Below, piece by piece: positions 44,911-54,002 of a DNA stretch of 64,000 nt. The translations under genes and the position numbers were made by a program. The notes beneath the pieces were generated by a model. That model was given only the letters and a program-made list of their open reading frames with translations, was not told where the DNA came from and did not search any database. The DNA comes from an uncultured Roseburia sp. (GTDB lineage: Bacteria; Bacillota; Clostridia; Lachnospirales; Lachnospiraceae). Location: contig CAKQXQ010000009.1 of the NCBI GenBank assembly GCA_934292805.1, positions 10,254 to 74,253 on the forward strand, in the 5' to 3' direction. The stretch's first letter is position 1; each line of letters starts with the position of its first letter.

Positions 44911-44937
44911 AAGGAGCTGTCTGTCTGACAACTCCTT
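44911..44937 (-). terminator. Terminator after the 136-aa conserved gene
   Basis: The stem AAGGAG-x-TGTC / GACA-x-CTCCTT with a 5-nt loop is followed on the minus strand by CTTTTTC. It lies 66 bp past the stop of the small gene and 23 bp before the radA ATG. Confidence 0.75.
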
Positions 44938-45002
44938 CATGATCTTAGGTACAATAAATCTGTCTTCTGCAGAACTGACGCAGTCATCTGCAGAATCGTG
45001 TA

Positions 45003-45413
45003 CTAGCATTTGTGAATTGCAACTGCAACCGGTTTATCACCAAGTTCAACACTGATGTTTAACTTGCTGCCAAGATTCGTCTTCATCCTGCCAGCACTCA
45101 CACCATCAATCGTAATCTCGTACTCTGTTGCCTCTTCTAACTCCAGAGTGATCTGTGCATCTTCCGGTCCTTCAACATCGAAAGACATTCCGTCATCCGC
45201 TGTATTCAGATGAGATACAGCTGTACCAGGTACAGATTCGTATACAAACATTCCGTTGCACTCTAACTTTGTGATATCTTTATATGTTTTTACTTTATAA
45301 ATATTTCCCTGATGTTCAAAATTATCCAGTTTTGCTTTTGCTCCCAGACTGTAATCTCCAAAGCTGATGGTTCCATCTGCTTCTGAACGAATTAATTCAC
45401 TAACAACGCTCAT
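45003..45413 (-). CDS. Conserved hypothetical protein (136 aa)
   Basis: The protein is predicted all-beta and has no signal peptide or membrane segment. Recognisable stretches are LIRSEADGTISFGDYSLGAKAKLDNFEHQGNIYKVKTY, KLECNGMFVYESVPGTAVSHL and a C-terminal sandwich-like ITLELEEATEYEITIDGVSAGRMKTNLGSKLNISVELGD. I recall similar Lachnospiraceae proteins labelled endosialidase, but nothing here resembles a sialidase (no Asp-box, too short). It sits between clpC and radA with its own terminator. The function is unknown; its beta-strand architecture suggests a binding or structural role. Confidence 0.75.
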   Translation of the reverse strand: MSVVSELIRSEADGTISFGDYSLGAKAKLDNFEHQGNIYKVKTYKDITKLECNGMFVYESVPGTAVSHLNTADDGMSFDVEGPEDAQITLELEEATEYEITIDGVSAGRMKTNLGSKLNISVELGDKPVAVAIHKC

Positions 45414-45553
45414 TTTATCCTCCTGTGATACAGCATATCTATCGCTGTTTCGAAAAAATTTTGTAAAATTATTATAGCTTAATTCCTGTAGGATTGCCAG
45501 TATCTTTCGACATTTTTAAGGATTTTTTTATATTTGATTTTCACATTTGCATC

Positions 45554-48007
45554 CTAGCATTCTGTTTCAAATGTAATCTCATTTTTCTTTGTCGTCACGA
45601 TCACTTTGCTGCCCTTTTTCACCTTGCCATCCAAGATTTCTTCTGCAAGCTTATCCTCAATCTCATTCTGGATCTTTCTTCGCAGCGGTCTTGCACCGTA
45701 TTTCGGCTGGTATGCCTTCTCTACGATATAATTCTTCACACTGTCCCTTACAATCAGTGTAATACCCATCTGCTTTTTGCAACGATCTGTCAGATCTTTT
45801 AACATCAGTGTCACAATCTGCTTCATATCTGTTTTGTTCAGCGAACGGAATACAATTGTTTCATCAATTCTGTTTAAAAACTCCGGCCTGAAGATTCTTC
45901 GGACCTCTTCCATCACACTGTTTTTCATTCTCTCGTAGTTCTGCTTCTCATCATCCTGTGACAAAAAGCCAAGCTTTTTCGGTTCTACGATAGACTGCGC
46001 ACCTGCATTGGATGTCATGATAATGATCGTATTCTTGAAATCTACCTTGCGTCCCTGTGAATCTGTAACATGTCCGTCATCTAATACCTGAAGCAATATA
46101 TTAAATACATCCGGATGTGCCTTTTCGATTTCATCAAATAAAACAACAGAGTACGGATTTCTGCGGACTTTTTCACTGAGCTGACCTCCATCTTCATGTC
46201 CGACATATCCAGGTGGTGATCCGATCATCTTAGATACACTGTGTTTCTCCATATATTCTGACATGTCAACACGGATCATCGCCTGTTCATTTCCAAAAAC
46301 AGCTTCAGCCAGAGCTTTGGAAATCTCTGTTTTACCAACTCCGGTAGGTCCTAAGAAAAGGAAAGAGCCGATCGGCCTTCCCGGATCTTTAAGCCCGACA
46401 CGTCCACGTCTTACTGCCTTCGCTACCGCTGTAACAGCTTCTTCCTGTCCGACAACACGCTTATGCAGCGTTGCCTCTAACTTCTTTAATCTGGCAGCTT
46501 CACCCTCTGCAAGCTTTTTCACCGGAATCTTTGTCCAGCCTGCCACGATATCCGCAACTGCGTCTTCATCCACTGTGAGGTTTTTCTTTGTGATCTCTCT
46601 CTTTGCCTTTGCATTTTGTTTTTCCAACTGTTTTTCGAGAGCTTCCCTGTCCTCTTTGCATTTTCTTGCAAGCTCAATATCTGATGCACTTAATGCATCT
46701 TCCAGCTCATTTTCCTTTTCGATGATTTCATTCTTCAGACCTGCCAGTTCACTGGAATAATTGCTCACCCCGAAACGGACTTTCGCGGCTGCCTCATCCA
46801 TAAGGTCAATTGCCTTGTCCGGAAGAAATCTGTCATTAATATATCTCGCAGAAAGCCTTACACATGCTTCCAGCGCTTCATCTGAGATTTTTACATGATG
46901 ATGGGCTTCGTATTTGCCCCGGAGTCCTTTTAAGATCTCTACGGCTGCATCCTCCGTTGGCTCCTCGACTGTAACAGGCTGGAAACGTCGTTCCAGAGCT
47001 GCATCCTTCTCTATATATTTCCGGTATTCTGCGATTGTGGTAGCACCGAGGATCTGGACTTCACCCCTTGCAAGTGCCGGTTTTAAAATATTAGATGCAT
47101 CGATGGCTCCTTCTGCTCCGCCTGCACCGATGATCGTATGAAGTTCATCAATAAATAACAGGACATTTCCTGCTTTTGACACTTCCCGGATCACTTTTTT
47201 AATGCGTTCCTCAAACTCACCGCGGTATTTGGAGCCTGCCACCATGCCTGACATATCAAGGGACACTACTCTTTTTCCAAGAACAGAGTCCGGTACCAGT
47301 CCGGACACGATACGTTCTGCGATTCCCTCTGCGATCGCGGTTTTTCCAACCCCCGGCTCTCCGATCAGGCATGGATTATTCTTCGTTCTTCTGCTTAAAA
47401 TCTGGATGACTCTCTGTATCTCGTGCTCCCGTCCTATTACCGGGTCTAATTCTCCATTCTCTGCCATCTCTGTCAGATCTCTGGAATACTGATCAAGAGT
47501 AGGTGTTCCTTCATTTGTTTTTTTCTTTCCTACACGTCCGTTCTGAAATTCATCTCTATAAAGAGTTACATCCTCGCCCATCGCAACAAGTGTATCTGCA
47601 AATACTTTCTGGAAATTTACTGAAAGTGTATTCAGTAATCTGGATGCAACACAATCCGGCTCTTTTATGATCGCGATCAGAAGATGCTCTGTTCCGATCT
47701 CATCAGCATGGAAACGTTCAGCTTCTTTTGATGCACTTTCAAGTACCGCTTCTGCTCTCGGAGAATATCCATCCCGTTCTGCAACTTCCACACCACCTGC
47801 CGGTGCGATCAATTCTTCGATCAGTTCTTTGATTTTATCTAATTCCACACCATTATCATTCAGTACCAGTGCCGCTGTTCCTGTTCCTTCCTTCAGAAGT
47901 CCAAGCAGGATGTGCTCTGTTCCAATATAAGTATGGTGCAGCGACTTCGACATTCTTACGGCAAGATCAATTGCCTTTTTTGCTTTTACAGTATATGGTA
48001 ATCGCAT
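45554..48007 (-). CDS. clpC: ATP-dependent Clp protease ATP-binding subunit ClpC
   Basis: ClpC is an AAA+ unfoldase that feeds proteins to ClpP. The 817-aa protein has an N-domain with two Clp repeats (about residues 1-145), D1 with Walker A GEPGVGKTAIAEGIA, a UVR-containing middle domain (LKNEIIEKENELEDALSASDIELARKCKEDREALEKQLEKQ, about 410-455), and D2 with GPTGVGKTEISKALAEAVFG and a VILFDEIEKAH-type Walker B (VVLFDEIEKAHPDV). No ctsR, mcsA or mcsB accompanies it; the gene 30 bp upstream is another AAA+ ATPase. Confidence 0.96.
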   Translation of the reverse strand: MRLPYTVKAKKAIDLAVRMSKSLHHTYIGTEHILLGLLKEGTGTAALVLNDNGVELDKIKELIEELIAPAGGVEVAERDGYSPRAEAVLESASKEAERFHADEIGTEHLLIAIIKEPDCVASRLLNTLSVNFQKVFADTLVAMGEDVTLYRDEFQNGRVGKKKTNEGTPTLDQYSRDLTEMAENGELDPVIGREHEIQRVIQILSRRTKNNPCLIGEPGVGKTAIAEGIAERIVSGLVPDSVLGKRVVSLDMSGMVAGSKYRGEFEERIKKVIREVSKAGNVLLFIDELHTIIGAGGAEGAIDASNILKPALARGEVQILGATTIAEYRKYIEKDAALERRFQPVTVEEPTEDAAVEILKGLRGKYEAHHHVKISDEALEACVRLSARYINDRFLPDKAIDLMDEAAAKVRFGVSNYSSELAGLKNEIIEKENELEDALSASDIELARKCKEDREALEKQLEKQNAKAKREITKKNLTVDEDAVADIVAGWTKIPVKKLAEGEAARLKKLEATLHKRVVGQEEAVTAVAKAVRRGRVGLKDPGRPIGSFLFLGPTGVGKTEISKALAEAVFGNEQAMIRVDMSEYMEKHSVSKMIGSPPGYVGHEDGGQLSEKVRRNPYSVVLFDEIEKAHPDVFNILLQVLDDGHVTDSQGRKVDFKNTIIIMTSNAGAQSIVEPKKLGFLSQDDEKQNYERMKNSVMEEVRRIFRPEFLNRIDETIVFRSLNKTDMKQIVTLMLKDLTDRCKKQMGITLIVRDSVKNYIVEKAYQPKYGARPLRRKIQNEIEDKLAEEILDGKVKKGSKVIVTTKKNEITFETEC

Positions 48008-48037
48008 ATTGCCTTTGCCTCTCTTTCCTTCTTAATT

Positions 48038-49519
48038 CTATAAAAAAACTCTTTTTACCATATCTTCGTTAAATACGACCTGTTTTACATGATCAACTTC
48101 AATCTGGTAAAGTGCATTTGCTGCCAAATGCTCTGCTGCCTGCTCAAGATCACGGATTCCGGATGTATCTTTGTACAATTCGATCAGGGCATCTAATCCT
48201 TCGTCTGTTAATATAAGCTCTCCCTGCTGCAATCCGATACGCTTTAGCACTTTTGGAAGTGCAAATCTTGAGAAAATAATCTTCTTTTCTTCCAGTGTGT
48301 AATCTGGAATATCTATCACGGCAAAGCGTGACATAAGCGGTGCACTGATATCCTCTTTTACATTTGCTGTTGCGATCGGATATACTCCGCCTGTCGGGAT
48401 CATACATTCCATATAATTATCAGTAAATCCATGATTGTCCAGTAAAGTCAAAAGAACATCTGCCGGATTGCCATTTCCTTTTCCGGAAGCTGCCTTATCC
48501 AGCTCATTGATAATAAATACAAGATTCGACTCTCCTGCCATGGAAAAAGCTTCCATAATAATTCCCGGTTTGGCGTTTCCATAAATTCTGGAACTTCCGG
48601 TAAGCTGTTCTGGATCGTTGATAGAACTCATATCCAGTGTTGTCCATGGAAGTTTTAAAATTCTTGCAACTGCGTAAGCAATCTGGGATTTTCCGGTTCC
48701 TGCCGGTCCGATCAGTAAAAGTCCATAAGCCGGCAGTGTATGGGTACGGTTAATCTGGATAATTGTCTCCATGATACGTTGTTTCACTTTCTCCATGCCA
48801 TACAGTTCTTCATCCAGTATCCTGCGGGCTTCCACCGGATCGATTGCCTCAAAGTAATTGTTCTTCCACTGTATATTCATCATATCGGAAAGTGCCCTCT
48901 GTGCATGTCTCCGTTCCTCGGCAGACACTTCACTGGAACGTGCCACTGCAAGATTTCTTCTTGCCCATAGCCTGATATTGTCCGGCATCGTTCTCCCTGC
49001 ACAATTCAGAAAATCAGAAATACTCTGGATGCTTGTAAGCTTCATGCTGTCACCGCTTTCATCCGGTTCTTCCTCTTTCTCATCCTGTTCTGCGGCACTG
49101 CTTGAAAGAAGACGCTCTATCACAAACTGTAAAAATCCATCTGCTGCTGAAAGCTTTGCTCCTCCGTTCGCAGTCTCACGGATTTTATAAACTGCATAAC
49201 CATCCTCTGTGTTCTCACCGGACAAAACCACGCTGATGCGGTTCTCACCAAGCCATCCGATCAGGTTCACAAAACGGGCATCCACACGCAGAATGCTGCT
49301 TCGGAACATCTCCTCTTTTTCCTTAAACTCAAATGCTGTCCACTGATTCTGATTGGTAAATGTTCCGAGTGAATGATGATCCCAATGTCTCTTGCTATTA
49401 TCAAGAACCAAAATCGGATCCTTCGGACTTTTTCTCTGGCTATCCGAATAAAATACTGTATAAGTACATGTAAATGCCTCTTTCTCTGCCGGGGCACTGC
49501 TGAAGTCAAAAACGGGCAT
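48038..49519 (-). CDS. AAA+ ATPase of unknown function
   Basis: The protein has 493 aa from the ATG giving MPVFDFSSAP (GAGGAG upstream); a longer in-frame extension has no support. The N-terminal ~200 residues show beta-rich sequence (TYTVFYSDSQRKSPKDPILVLDNSKRHWDHHSLGTFTN) that I do not recognise. Residues ~230-430 are an AAA+ module: Walker A IGPAGTGKSQIAYAVARIL, Walker B NLVFIINELDKA (Asn in place of the usual Asp) and sensor/arginine region SAPLMSRFAVIDIPDYTLEEKK, resembling the CbbX/SpoVK and Lon-like types. It lies 30 bp upstream of clpC and is probably co-transcribed, hinting at a proteostasis role. Confidence 0.8.
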   Translation of the reverse strand: MPVFDFSSAPAEKEAFTCTYTVFYSDSQRKSPKDPILVLDNSKRHWDHHSLGTFTNQNQWTAFEFKEKEEMFRSSILRVDARFVNLIGWLGENRISVVLSGENTEDGYAVYKIRETANGGAKLSAADGFLQFVIERLLSSSAAEQDEKEEEPDESGDSMKLTSIQSISDFLNCAGRTMPDNIRLWARRNLAVARSSEVSAEERRHAQRALSDMMNIQWKNNYFEAIDPVEARRILDEELYGMEKVKQRIMETIIQINRTHTLPAYGLLLIGPAGTGKSQIAYAVARILKLPWTTLDMSSINDPEQLTGSSRIYGNAKPGIIMEAFSMAGESNLVFIINELDKAASGKGNGNPADVLLTLLDNHGFTDNYMECMIPTGGVYPIATANVKEDISAPLMSRFAVIDIPDYTLEEKKIIFSRFALPKVLKRIGLQQGELILTDEGLDALIELYKDTSGIRDLEQAAEHLAANALYQIEVDHVKQVVFNEDMVKRVFL

Positions 49520-49622
49520 ACGATTCTCCTCTTTCTTTTCAAAATATTTCTTTCTATTTCTTAAATTATAAAACCACAATTTTTTAAAATTTACAATGCA
49601 AAACCTGAAATTGATTCCTCTC

Positions 49623-49651
49623 TTTACTAAATTCTCTTTTTTCGCTACAAT
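49623..49651 (+). promoter_or_regulatory. Sigma-A promoter for cyclophilin gene
   Basis: TTTACT (49623-49628) and TACAAT (49646-49651) are spaced by 17 bp, about 74 bp before the cyclophilin ATG, in the 205-bp region divergent from the AAA+ ATPase. Confidence 0.5.
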
Positions 49652-49724
49652 AAGGATGTTATAAATGGTTTTGTATCAAAAGATCTGACCATTATTTTAT
49701 TGAACAGGAAAGGAACCAATTATT

Positions 49725-50243
49725 ATGTCAAATCCAATCGTTACAATTGAAATGGAAAACGGCGATATCATGAAAGCTGAGCTTTATCCTGAAATCGCAC
49801 CAAATACCGTAAACAACTTTATCAGTCTTGTCAAAAAAGGCTTTTATGACGGAGTGATCTTCCATCGTGTCATCAACGGATTCATGATCCAGGGCGGCGA
49901 TCCTGACGGAACAGGAATGGGTGGTCCTGGCTATTCGATCAAAGGAGAATTCTCCCAGAACGGATTCAAAAATGATTTAACACATACAGAAGGTGTGTTA
50001 TCTATGGCGAGAACTATGATCCCTGATTCTGCAGGCTCCCAGTTCTTTATTATGCATAAAAACTCTCCTCATTTGAATGGTGCTTATGCTGCATTTGGTA
50101 AAGTGATCGAGGGTATGGACATCGTCAATAAAATTGCTGAGACAACAACTGACTACTCTGACCGTCCATTACAGCCACAGGTTATGAAAACTGTTACTGT
50201 CGAGACTTTCGGTGTTGATTATCCGGAACCTGAAAAATGCTAA
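49725..50243 (+). CDS. Cyclophilin-type peptidyl-prolyl isomerase
   Basis: This is a cytoplasmic cyclophilin of 172 aa that catalyses proline cis-trans isomerisation. Motifs are NNFISLVKKGFYDGVIFHRVINGFMIQGGDPDGTGMGGPGY (the catalytic FHR region), GVLSMAR, AGSQFFIM and LNGAYAAFGKVIEGMDIV. It has no signal peptide. It is a single gene with its own promoter and terminator. Confidence 0.95.
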   Translation: MSNPIVTIEMENGDIMKAELYPEIAPNTVNNFISLVKKGFYDGVIFHRVINGFMIQGGDPDGTGMGGPGYSIKGEFSQNGFKNDLTHTEGVLSMARTMIPDSAGSQFFIMHKNSPHLNGAYAAFGKVIEGMDIVNKIAETTTDYSDRPLQPQVMKTVTVETFGVDYPEPEKC

Positions 50244-50248
50244 TACCC

Positions 50249-50288
50249 ATCATCTGCCGGCCGTGACACAGCTCACTGCCGGCATGAT
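50249..50288 (+). terminator. Terminator after cyclophilin gene
   Basis: ATCAT and GCCGGC pair with GCCGGC and ATGAT (two-base bulge) around a 16-nt loop, followed by TTTT and T-rich sequence. It starts 5 bp after the stop. Confidence 0.75.
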
Positions 50289-50365
50289 TTTCCTCTTTCT
50301 TATTCTTACAGCAACTTCATAATCTTTTCAAAAAACAACTCTGTTTTTTATCATAGCATACTTTT

Positions 50366-51181
50366 TCATATACATACAAAAATATATTTTAAATATTTTC
50401 TCTCTTCTTTCGGATCTATCACATTTACAATGCTTAAACTGTATATATCGGATGCCGGTTTCAATCCTTCCTCTCTTATATAAGAAGCAATCTGTCTGTA
50501 CATCTGCCGGATATCTCCGTCATTTTCCGTACAGACCGCAACGATTGCATCTGTTTCCGGTATTTCTATTACATCCGGCAGGCTTTTTTCTTCTGCAAAG
50601 CTAAATACATTTTTGTAAGTATATCTTTCCTGCATAAAATCCTGCCATCCGATAGATGCCCCCATTGGAAAAGACTGGATTCCCGGATAGTCGCATTCCA
50701 TGAGATGTCGTCTGACGTCCTCTGATATTTCAACGGAAGATGTTGCCGGATGTGATTCGATTCCTGTCTGTTTCAGATACATTTTTTCTGAAAAATGGCA
50801 TCTGACAGGCTTTCCCACATCATTTGCCCGAATCTGCTTTAATAGCTTTCTTGTGCTTGTGATCACGCCAATTTTTCTGTCCAGCTCCAGGCGCATACGT
50901 AAAAGTGCATCATATTGTTTTTCAACAAATTCATCAAACCGCACTTTATCACCGGCAAGCAAATATTCTTTTATATCAGCAACAGAACAGTCCAGGTCAC
51001 GAAATGTTTTAATAAAATAGTAAGAGCTGATCTGGGCATGACTATAATAATGATATCCATTCCATTCATTTTTATAAGGGACTAAAATACCCTGTTTCTC
51101 ATAATATCGAAGCGTATCCCTTGTTGTCTGGCATATTTTTGCAAACTCTCCGGCTAAGATACAATATTCTTTCTTCTCCAT
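50366..51181 (-). CDS. MerR-family regulator with GyrI-like effector domain
   Basis: This 271-aa regulator has an N-terminal winged-helix MerR domain (LAGEFAKICQTTRDTLRYYEKQGILVPYKNEWNGYHYYSHAQ), a long dimerisation helix (about residues 80-125), and a C-terminal GyrI/BmrR-like small-molecule domain ending YSLSIVNVIDPKEERKYLKYIFVCI. It is divergent from the alcohol and aldehyde dehydrogenase genes, with a stretched-spacer promoter between them, so it most likely activates them in response to a small effector. Metal-binding Cys patterns of mercury or copper types are not seen. Confidence 0.92.
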   Translation of the reverse strand: MEKKEYCILAGEFAKICQTTRDTLRYYEKQGILVPYKNEWNGYHYYSHAQISSYYFIKTFRDLDCSVADIKEYLLAGDKVRFDEFVEKQYDALLRMRLELDRKIGVITSTRKLLKQIRANDVGKPVRCHFSEKMYLKQTGIESHPATSSVEISEDVRRHLMECDYPGIQSFPMGASIGWQDFMQERYTYKNVFSFAEEKSLPDVIEIPETDAIVAVCTENDGDIRQMYRQIASYIREEGLKPASDIYSLSIVNVIDPKEERKYLKYIFVCI

Positions 51182-51205
51182 ATTTCCTTCTTTCTAAAAA
51201 CATTC

Positions 51206-51236
51206 TTGACATGGGTGTTACACCCAGCTTTATTCT
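51206..51236 (+). promoter_or_regulatory. MerR-type promoter with 19-bp spacer
   Basis: A perfect TTGACA (51206-51211) and TATTCT (51231-51236) are 19 bp apart. The spacer contains the perfect dyad GGGTGT-T-ACACCC (51213-51225). MerR regulators act at such over-long spacers by twisting DNA. The promoter drives the dehydrogenase pair 37 bp downstream. Confidence 0.88.
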
Positions 51237-51272
51237 AGCACATAAATGAATTTTTAACGAGGAGATTTTATC

Positions 51273-52511
51273 ATGAATATTATCAAAAAAATATACTGCC
51301 GGACTTTTCAACAGTGTTTTCATATTGCAATCCCATTTTTGCCATACCATGAGCCTAAACTGATCGATGGTTTTTCCGGTATACCGGACATTTTAAAGAA
51401 GCATCACATCAAACGCATTCTGCTCGTCACCGATTCCGGTGTTTATGGTCTCGGACTTACAAAACCTTTGGAAAATCTGTTGCAGAAACATGGTATTTTT
51501 GTTAGTTTATATACAGACACTGTTGCGAATCCTACTTCCGATAATGTGGAGGCCGGACGCACACAATATTTAAAAGATCATTGTGAAGCACTGCTTGCAT
51601 TCGGCGGTGGTTCTTCCATGGATTGTGCCAAGGGAATCGGTGCCAGACTTGCCCGTCCACATAAATCACTCTCTGAAATGGAAGGAATTCTCCGTGTTAT
51701 GCATAAGCTTCCTCTTCTGATCGCAATTCCGACAACAGCAGGCACCGGTAGTGAGACAACCTTAGCCGCTGTTATCACTGACTCCGAAACACATCATAAG
51801 TATGCGATCAATGACTTTTTCCTGATCCCGGATTATGCTGTTTTAGAACCTCAGATCACCGTTGGTCTTCCACCACAGCTTACCGCTACTACCGGGATGG
51901 ACGCTTTAACACACGCAGTAGAAGCATATATCGGTCAATCCACGACAAAACAGACCCGCAAGGCATCTATTGAAGCTGTCCGGCTTATTTTCGATAATCT
52001 GCCGATAGCTTACGCAGATGGAGGCAATCTTACTGCAAGAGCAAATATGCTCCGTGCTTCTTATCTTGCCGGAACTGCTTTTACAAAAAGCTATGTCGGA
52101 TATGTCCATGCGGTTGCCCACAGTCTTGGCGGATGTTATGGCATTGCCCACGGACTTGCCAACTCAGTGCTTCTTCCTATCGTATTAAGAGCATATGGTT
52201 CTTCTGCCCACAAAAAACTGGCAGAACTGTCGCGTGCAGCTGGTATCTCTGATCATCCCACAGACAGCAAAGCTGCGGAAGAATTCATCTGTCATATTGA
52301 AGAACTGAATACCTCCATGAATATTCCAAAAACACTTTCCGGCATCTGTGATAAGGATATCCCTATGCTTGCAGCCTATGCTGACCATGAGGCTAACCCT
52401 CTTTATCCGGTTCCATCCCTCTGGGACAGAAAGGAGCTGGAGCAAATTTACTATCTTGTACAGGGACAGACATATCCTGTGCAGGAATACACTGAAAGGA
52501 TTTTATTATGA
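51273..52511 (+). CDS. Iron-containing alcohol dehydrogenase
   Basis: This group III (iron-dependent) alcohol dehydrogenase of 412 aa interconverts alcohols and aldehydes with NAD(P)H. Family blocks are LLAFGGGSSMDCAKGIGA (dinucleotide region), AIPTTAGTGSETT, TATTGMDALTHAVEAYIG (metal Asp and His) and HAVAHSLGGCYGIAHGLANSVLLP (metal His residues). GAGGAG precedes the ATG. It overlaps the aldehyde dehydrogenase gene by 4 bases (ATGA), so the pair is coupled. It is controlled by the divergent MerR gene. Confidence 0.94.
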   Translation: MNIIKKIYCRTFQQCFHIAIPFLPYHEPKLIDGFSGIPDILKKHHIKRILLVTDSGVYGLGLTKPLENLLQKHGIFVSLYTDTVANPTSDNVEAGRTQYLKDHCEALLAFGGGSSMDCAKGIGARLARPHKSLSEMEGILRVMHKLPLLIAIPTTAGTGSETTLAAVITDSETHHKYAINDFFLIPDYAVLEPQITVGLPPQLTATTGMDALTHAVEAYIGQSTTKQTRKASIEAVRLIFDNLPIAYADGGNLTARANMLRASYLAGTAFTKSYVGYVHAVAHSLGGCYGIAHGLANSVLLPIVLRAYGSSAHKKLAELSRAAGISDHPTDSKAAEEFICHIEELNTSMNIPKTLSGICDKDIPMLAAYADHEANPLYPVPSLWDRKELEQIYYLVQGQTYPVQEYTERILL

Positions 52512-53887
52512 CTGAACAGGACATCCAGATTATTTTAAAAGAACAGCATGACTTTTTTGCCACCGGGAAAACTATCCCTGTTGAATTCCGTATGGAACAG
52601 CTGGCAAAACTGAAACATTCCCTTATCTCTCATGAAGAAGACTTAAACACCGCTCTGAAAAAGGATCTCGGCAAGAGCCAGATGGAAAGTTATATGTGTG
52701 AAGTAGGACTCACCTTATCAGAGCTGACCTGGATGATGAAGCATGTTAAAAAACTCGCAAAAGAAAAAACAGTCCATACCCCGATCGCACAGTTTGCAGC
52801 AAGAAGTTTCCGTTCGCCTTCCCCATATGGTAATGTACTTATCATGAGTCCATGGAACTATCCGGTACTCCTTACTCTTGATCCACTGATCGATGCGATC
52901 GCTGCAGGTAATACTGCAATTGTAAAGCCAAGTGCCTATGCGCCTTACACCTGTGAAGTTTTAAAACAGATCATAGAAGAATGTTATCCAAGAAATTATG
53001 TTGCTGTGATCACCGGAGGACGTTTGGAAAATCAGGCTCTGTTACAACAGCATTTTGATATGATTTTCTTTACAGGCGGAAAAACCGTAGGCCGTGAAGT
53101 ACTGCTTCATGCAGCAGAATATCTGACTCCTGTTACTCTTGAGCTCGGTGGAAAAAGTCCTTGTATTGTAGATAAAACTGCCAACATAAAGCTTGCTGCC
53201 AGACGTATTGTATTCGGAAAATACCTAAACTGCGGACAGACCTGTGTTGCCCCGGATTACCTGCTCTGTGACCGTTCCGTACGTGACGAACTGATCACTG
53301 CGATCCTTTCTGAAATTGAAAAACAATTCGGGAAAAATCCATTAGACAATGAAAACTACGGAAAAATCATCAACGAAAAACACTTTGACCGTATCCTCGG
53401 TCTTATTAATCGTGACAAGCTCGTATTTGGTGGAGAATCTGACAGAAATACACTCCGCATTTCGCCAACTGTCATGAATAATATCACCTGGGAAGATGCT
53501 GTTATGGGTGAAGAGATCTTTGGTCCACTCCTTCCGATTCTTACTTTTGAATCACTTGATGATGCGATCCGCACAGTAGAATCACATCCTCATCCGCTGG
53601 CTTTATATTTCTTCAGTGAAGATCGTGCCGCACAGAAAAAAGTATTAGATCTCTGCCACTTTGGCGGAGGATGTATCAATGATACGATCATCCACCTTGC
53701 AACAAGTGCAATGCCTTTCGGCGGTGTAGGGGAAAGCGGTATGGGCGGCTATCACGGAAAAGCCGGATTTGAAACATTCAGCCATTACAGAAGTATCGTT
53801 GACAAGAAAACCTTTATGGATCTTCCAATCCGCTACCAGAAATATACGCATCTCAAAGAAAAAATGCTGCGCATGTTTTTAAAATAA
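52508..53887 (+). CDS. Aldehyde dehydrogenase (family 3 type)
   Basis: This NAD(P)-dependent enzyme oxidises aldehydes to acids. The 459-aa length without an N-terminal extension and the NCGQTCVAPDYLL catalytic block with Cys246 favour the ALDH3-like group. The general base Glu212 lies in LELGGKSP. The cofactor-binding MSPWNYPVLLTLDPLIDAIAAGN and FTGGKTVGREV blocks are present. Coupled to the alcohol dehydrogenase by a 4-base overlap, it suggests detoxification or dismutation of an aldehyde. Confidence 0.94.
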   Translation: MTEQDIQIILKEQHDFFATGKTIPVEFRMEQLAKLKHSLISHEEDLNTALKKDLGKSQMESYMCEVGLTLSELTWMMKHVKKLAKEKTVHTPIAQFAARSFRSPSPYGNVLIMSPWNYPVLLTLDPLIDAIAAGNTAIVKPSAYAPYTCEVLKQIIEECYPRNYVAVITGGRLENQALLQQHFDMIFFTGGKTVGREVLLHAAEYLTPVTLELGGKSPCIVDKTANIKLAARRIVFGKYLNCGQTCVAPDYLLCDRSVRDELITAILSEIEKQFGKNPLDNENYGKIINEKHFDRILGLINRDKLVFGGESDRNTLRISPTVMNNITWEDAVMGEEIFGPLLPILTFESLDDAIRTVESHPHPLALYFFSEDRAAQKKVLDLCHFGGGCINDTIIHLATSAMPFGGVGESGMGGYHGKAGFETFSHYRSIVDKKTFMDLPIRYQKYTHLKEKMLRMFLK

Positions 53888-53948
53888 TTCTAACTGTCCA
53901 GTCCTCACAGTTACATATAATTTACGAAAACTCTTATCAAAAAGACAA

Positions 53949-53985
53949 ACCGGACACTGCTGTCAGATTCACAGCAATGTCCGGT
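53949..53985. terminator. Terminator between aldehyde dehydrogenase and deoD
   Basis: ACCGGACA and TGCTGT pair with ACAGCA and TGTCCGGT (one mismatch) around a 7-nt loop between convergent genes, with a short T-run on the plus strand. Confidence 0.8.
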
Positions 53986-54002
53986 ATTTTCATTAAAGAT
54001 AA

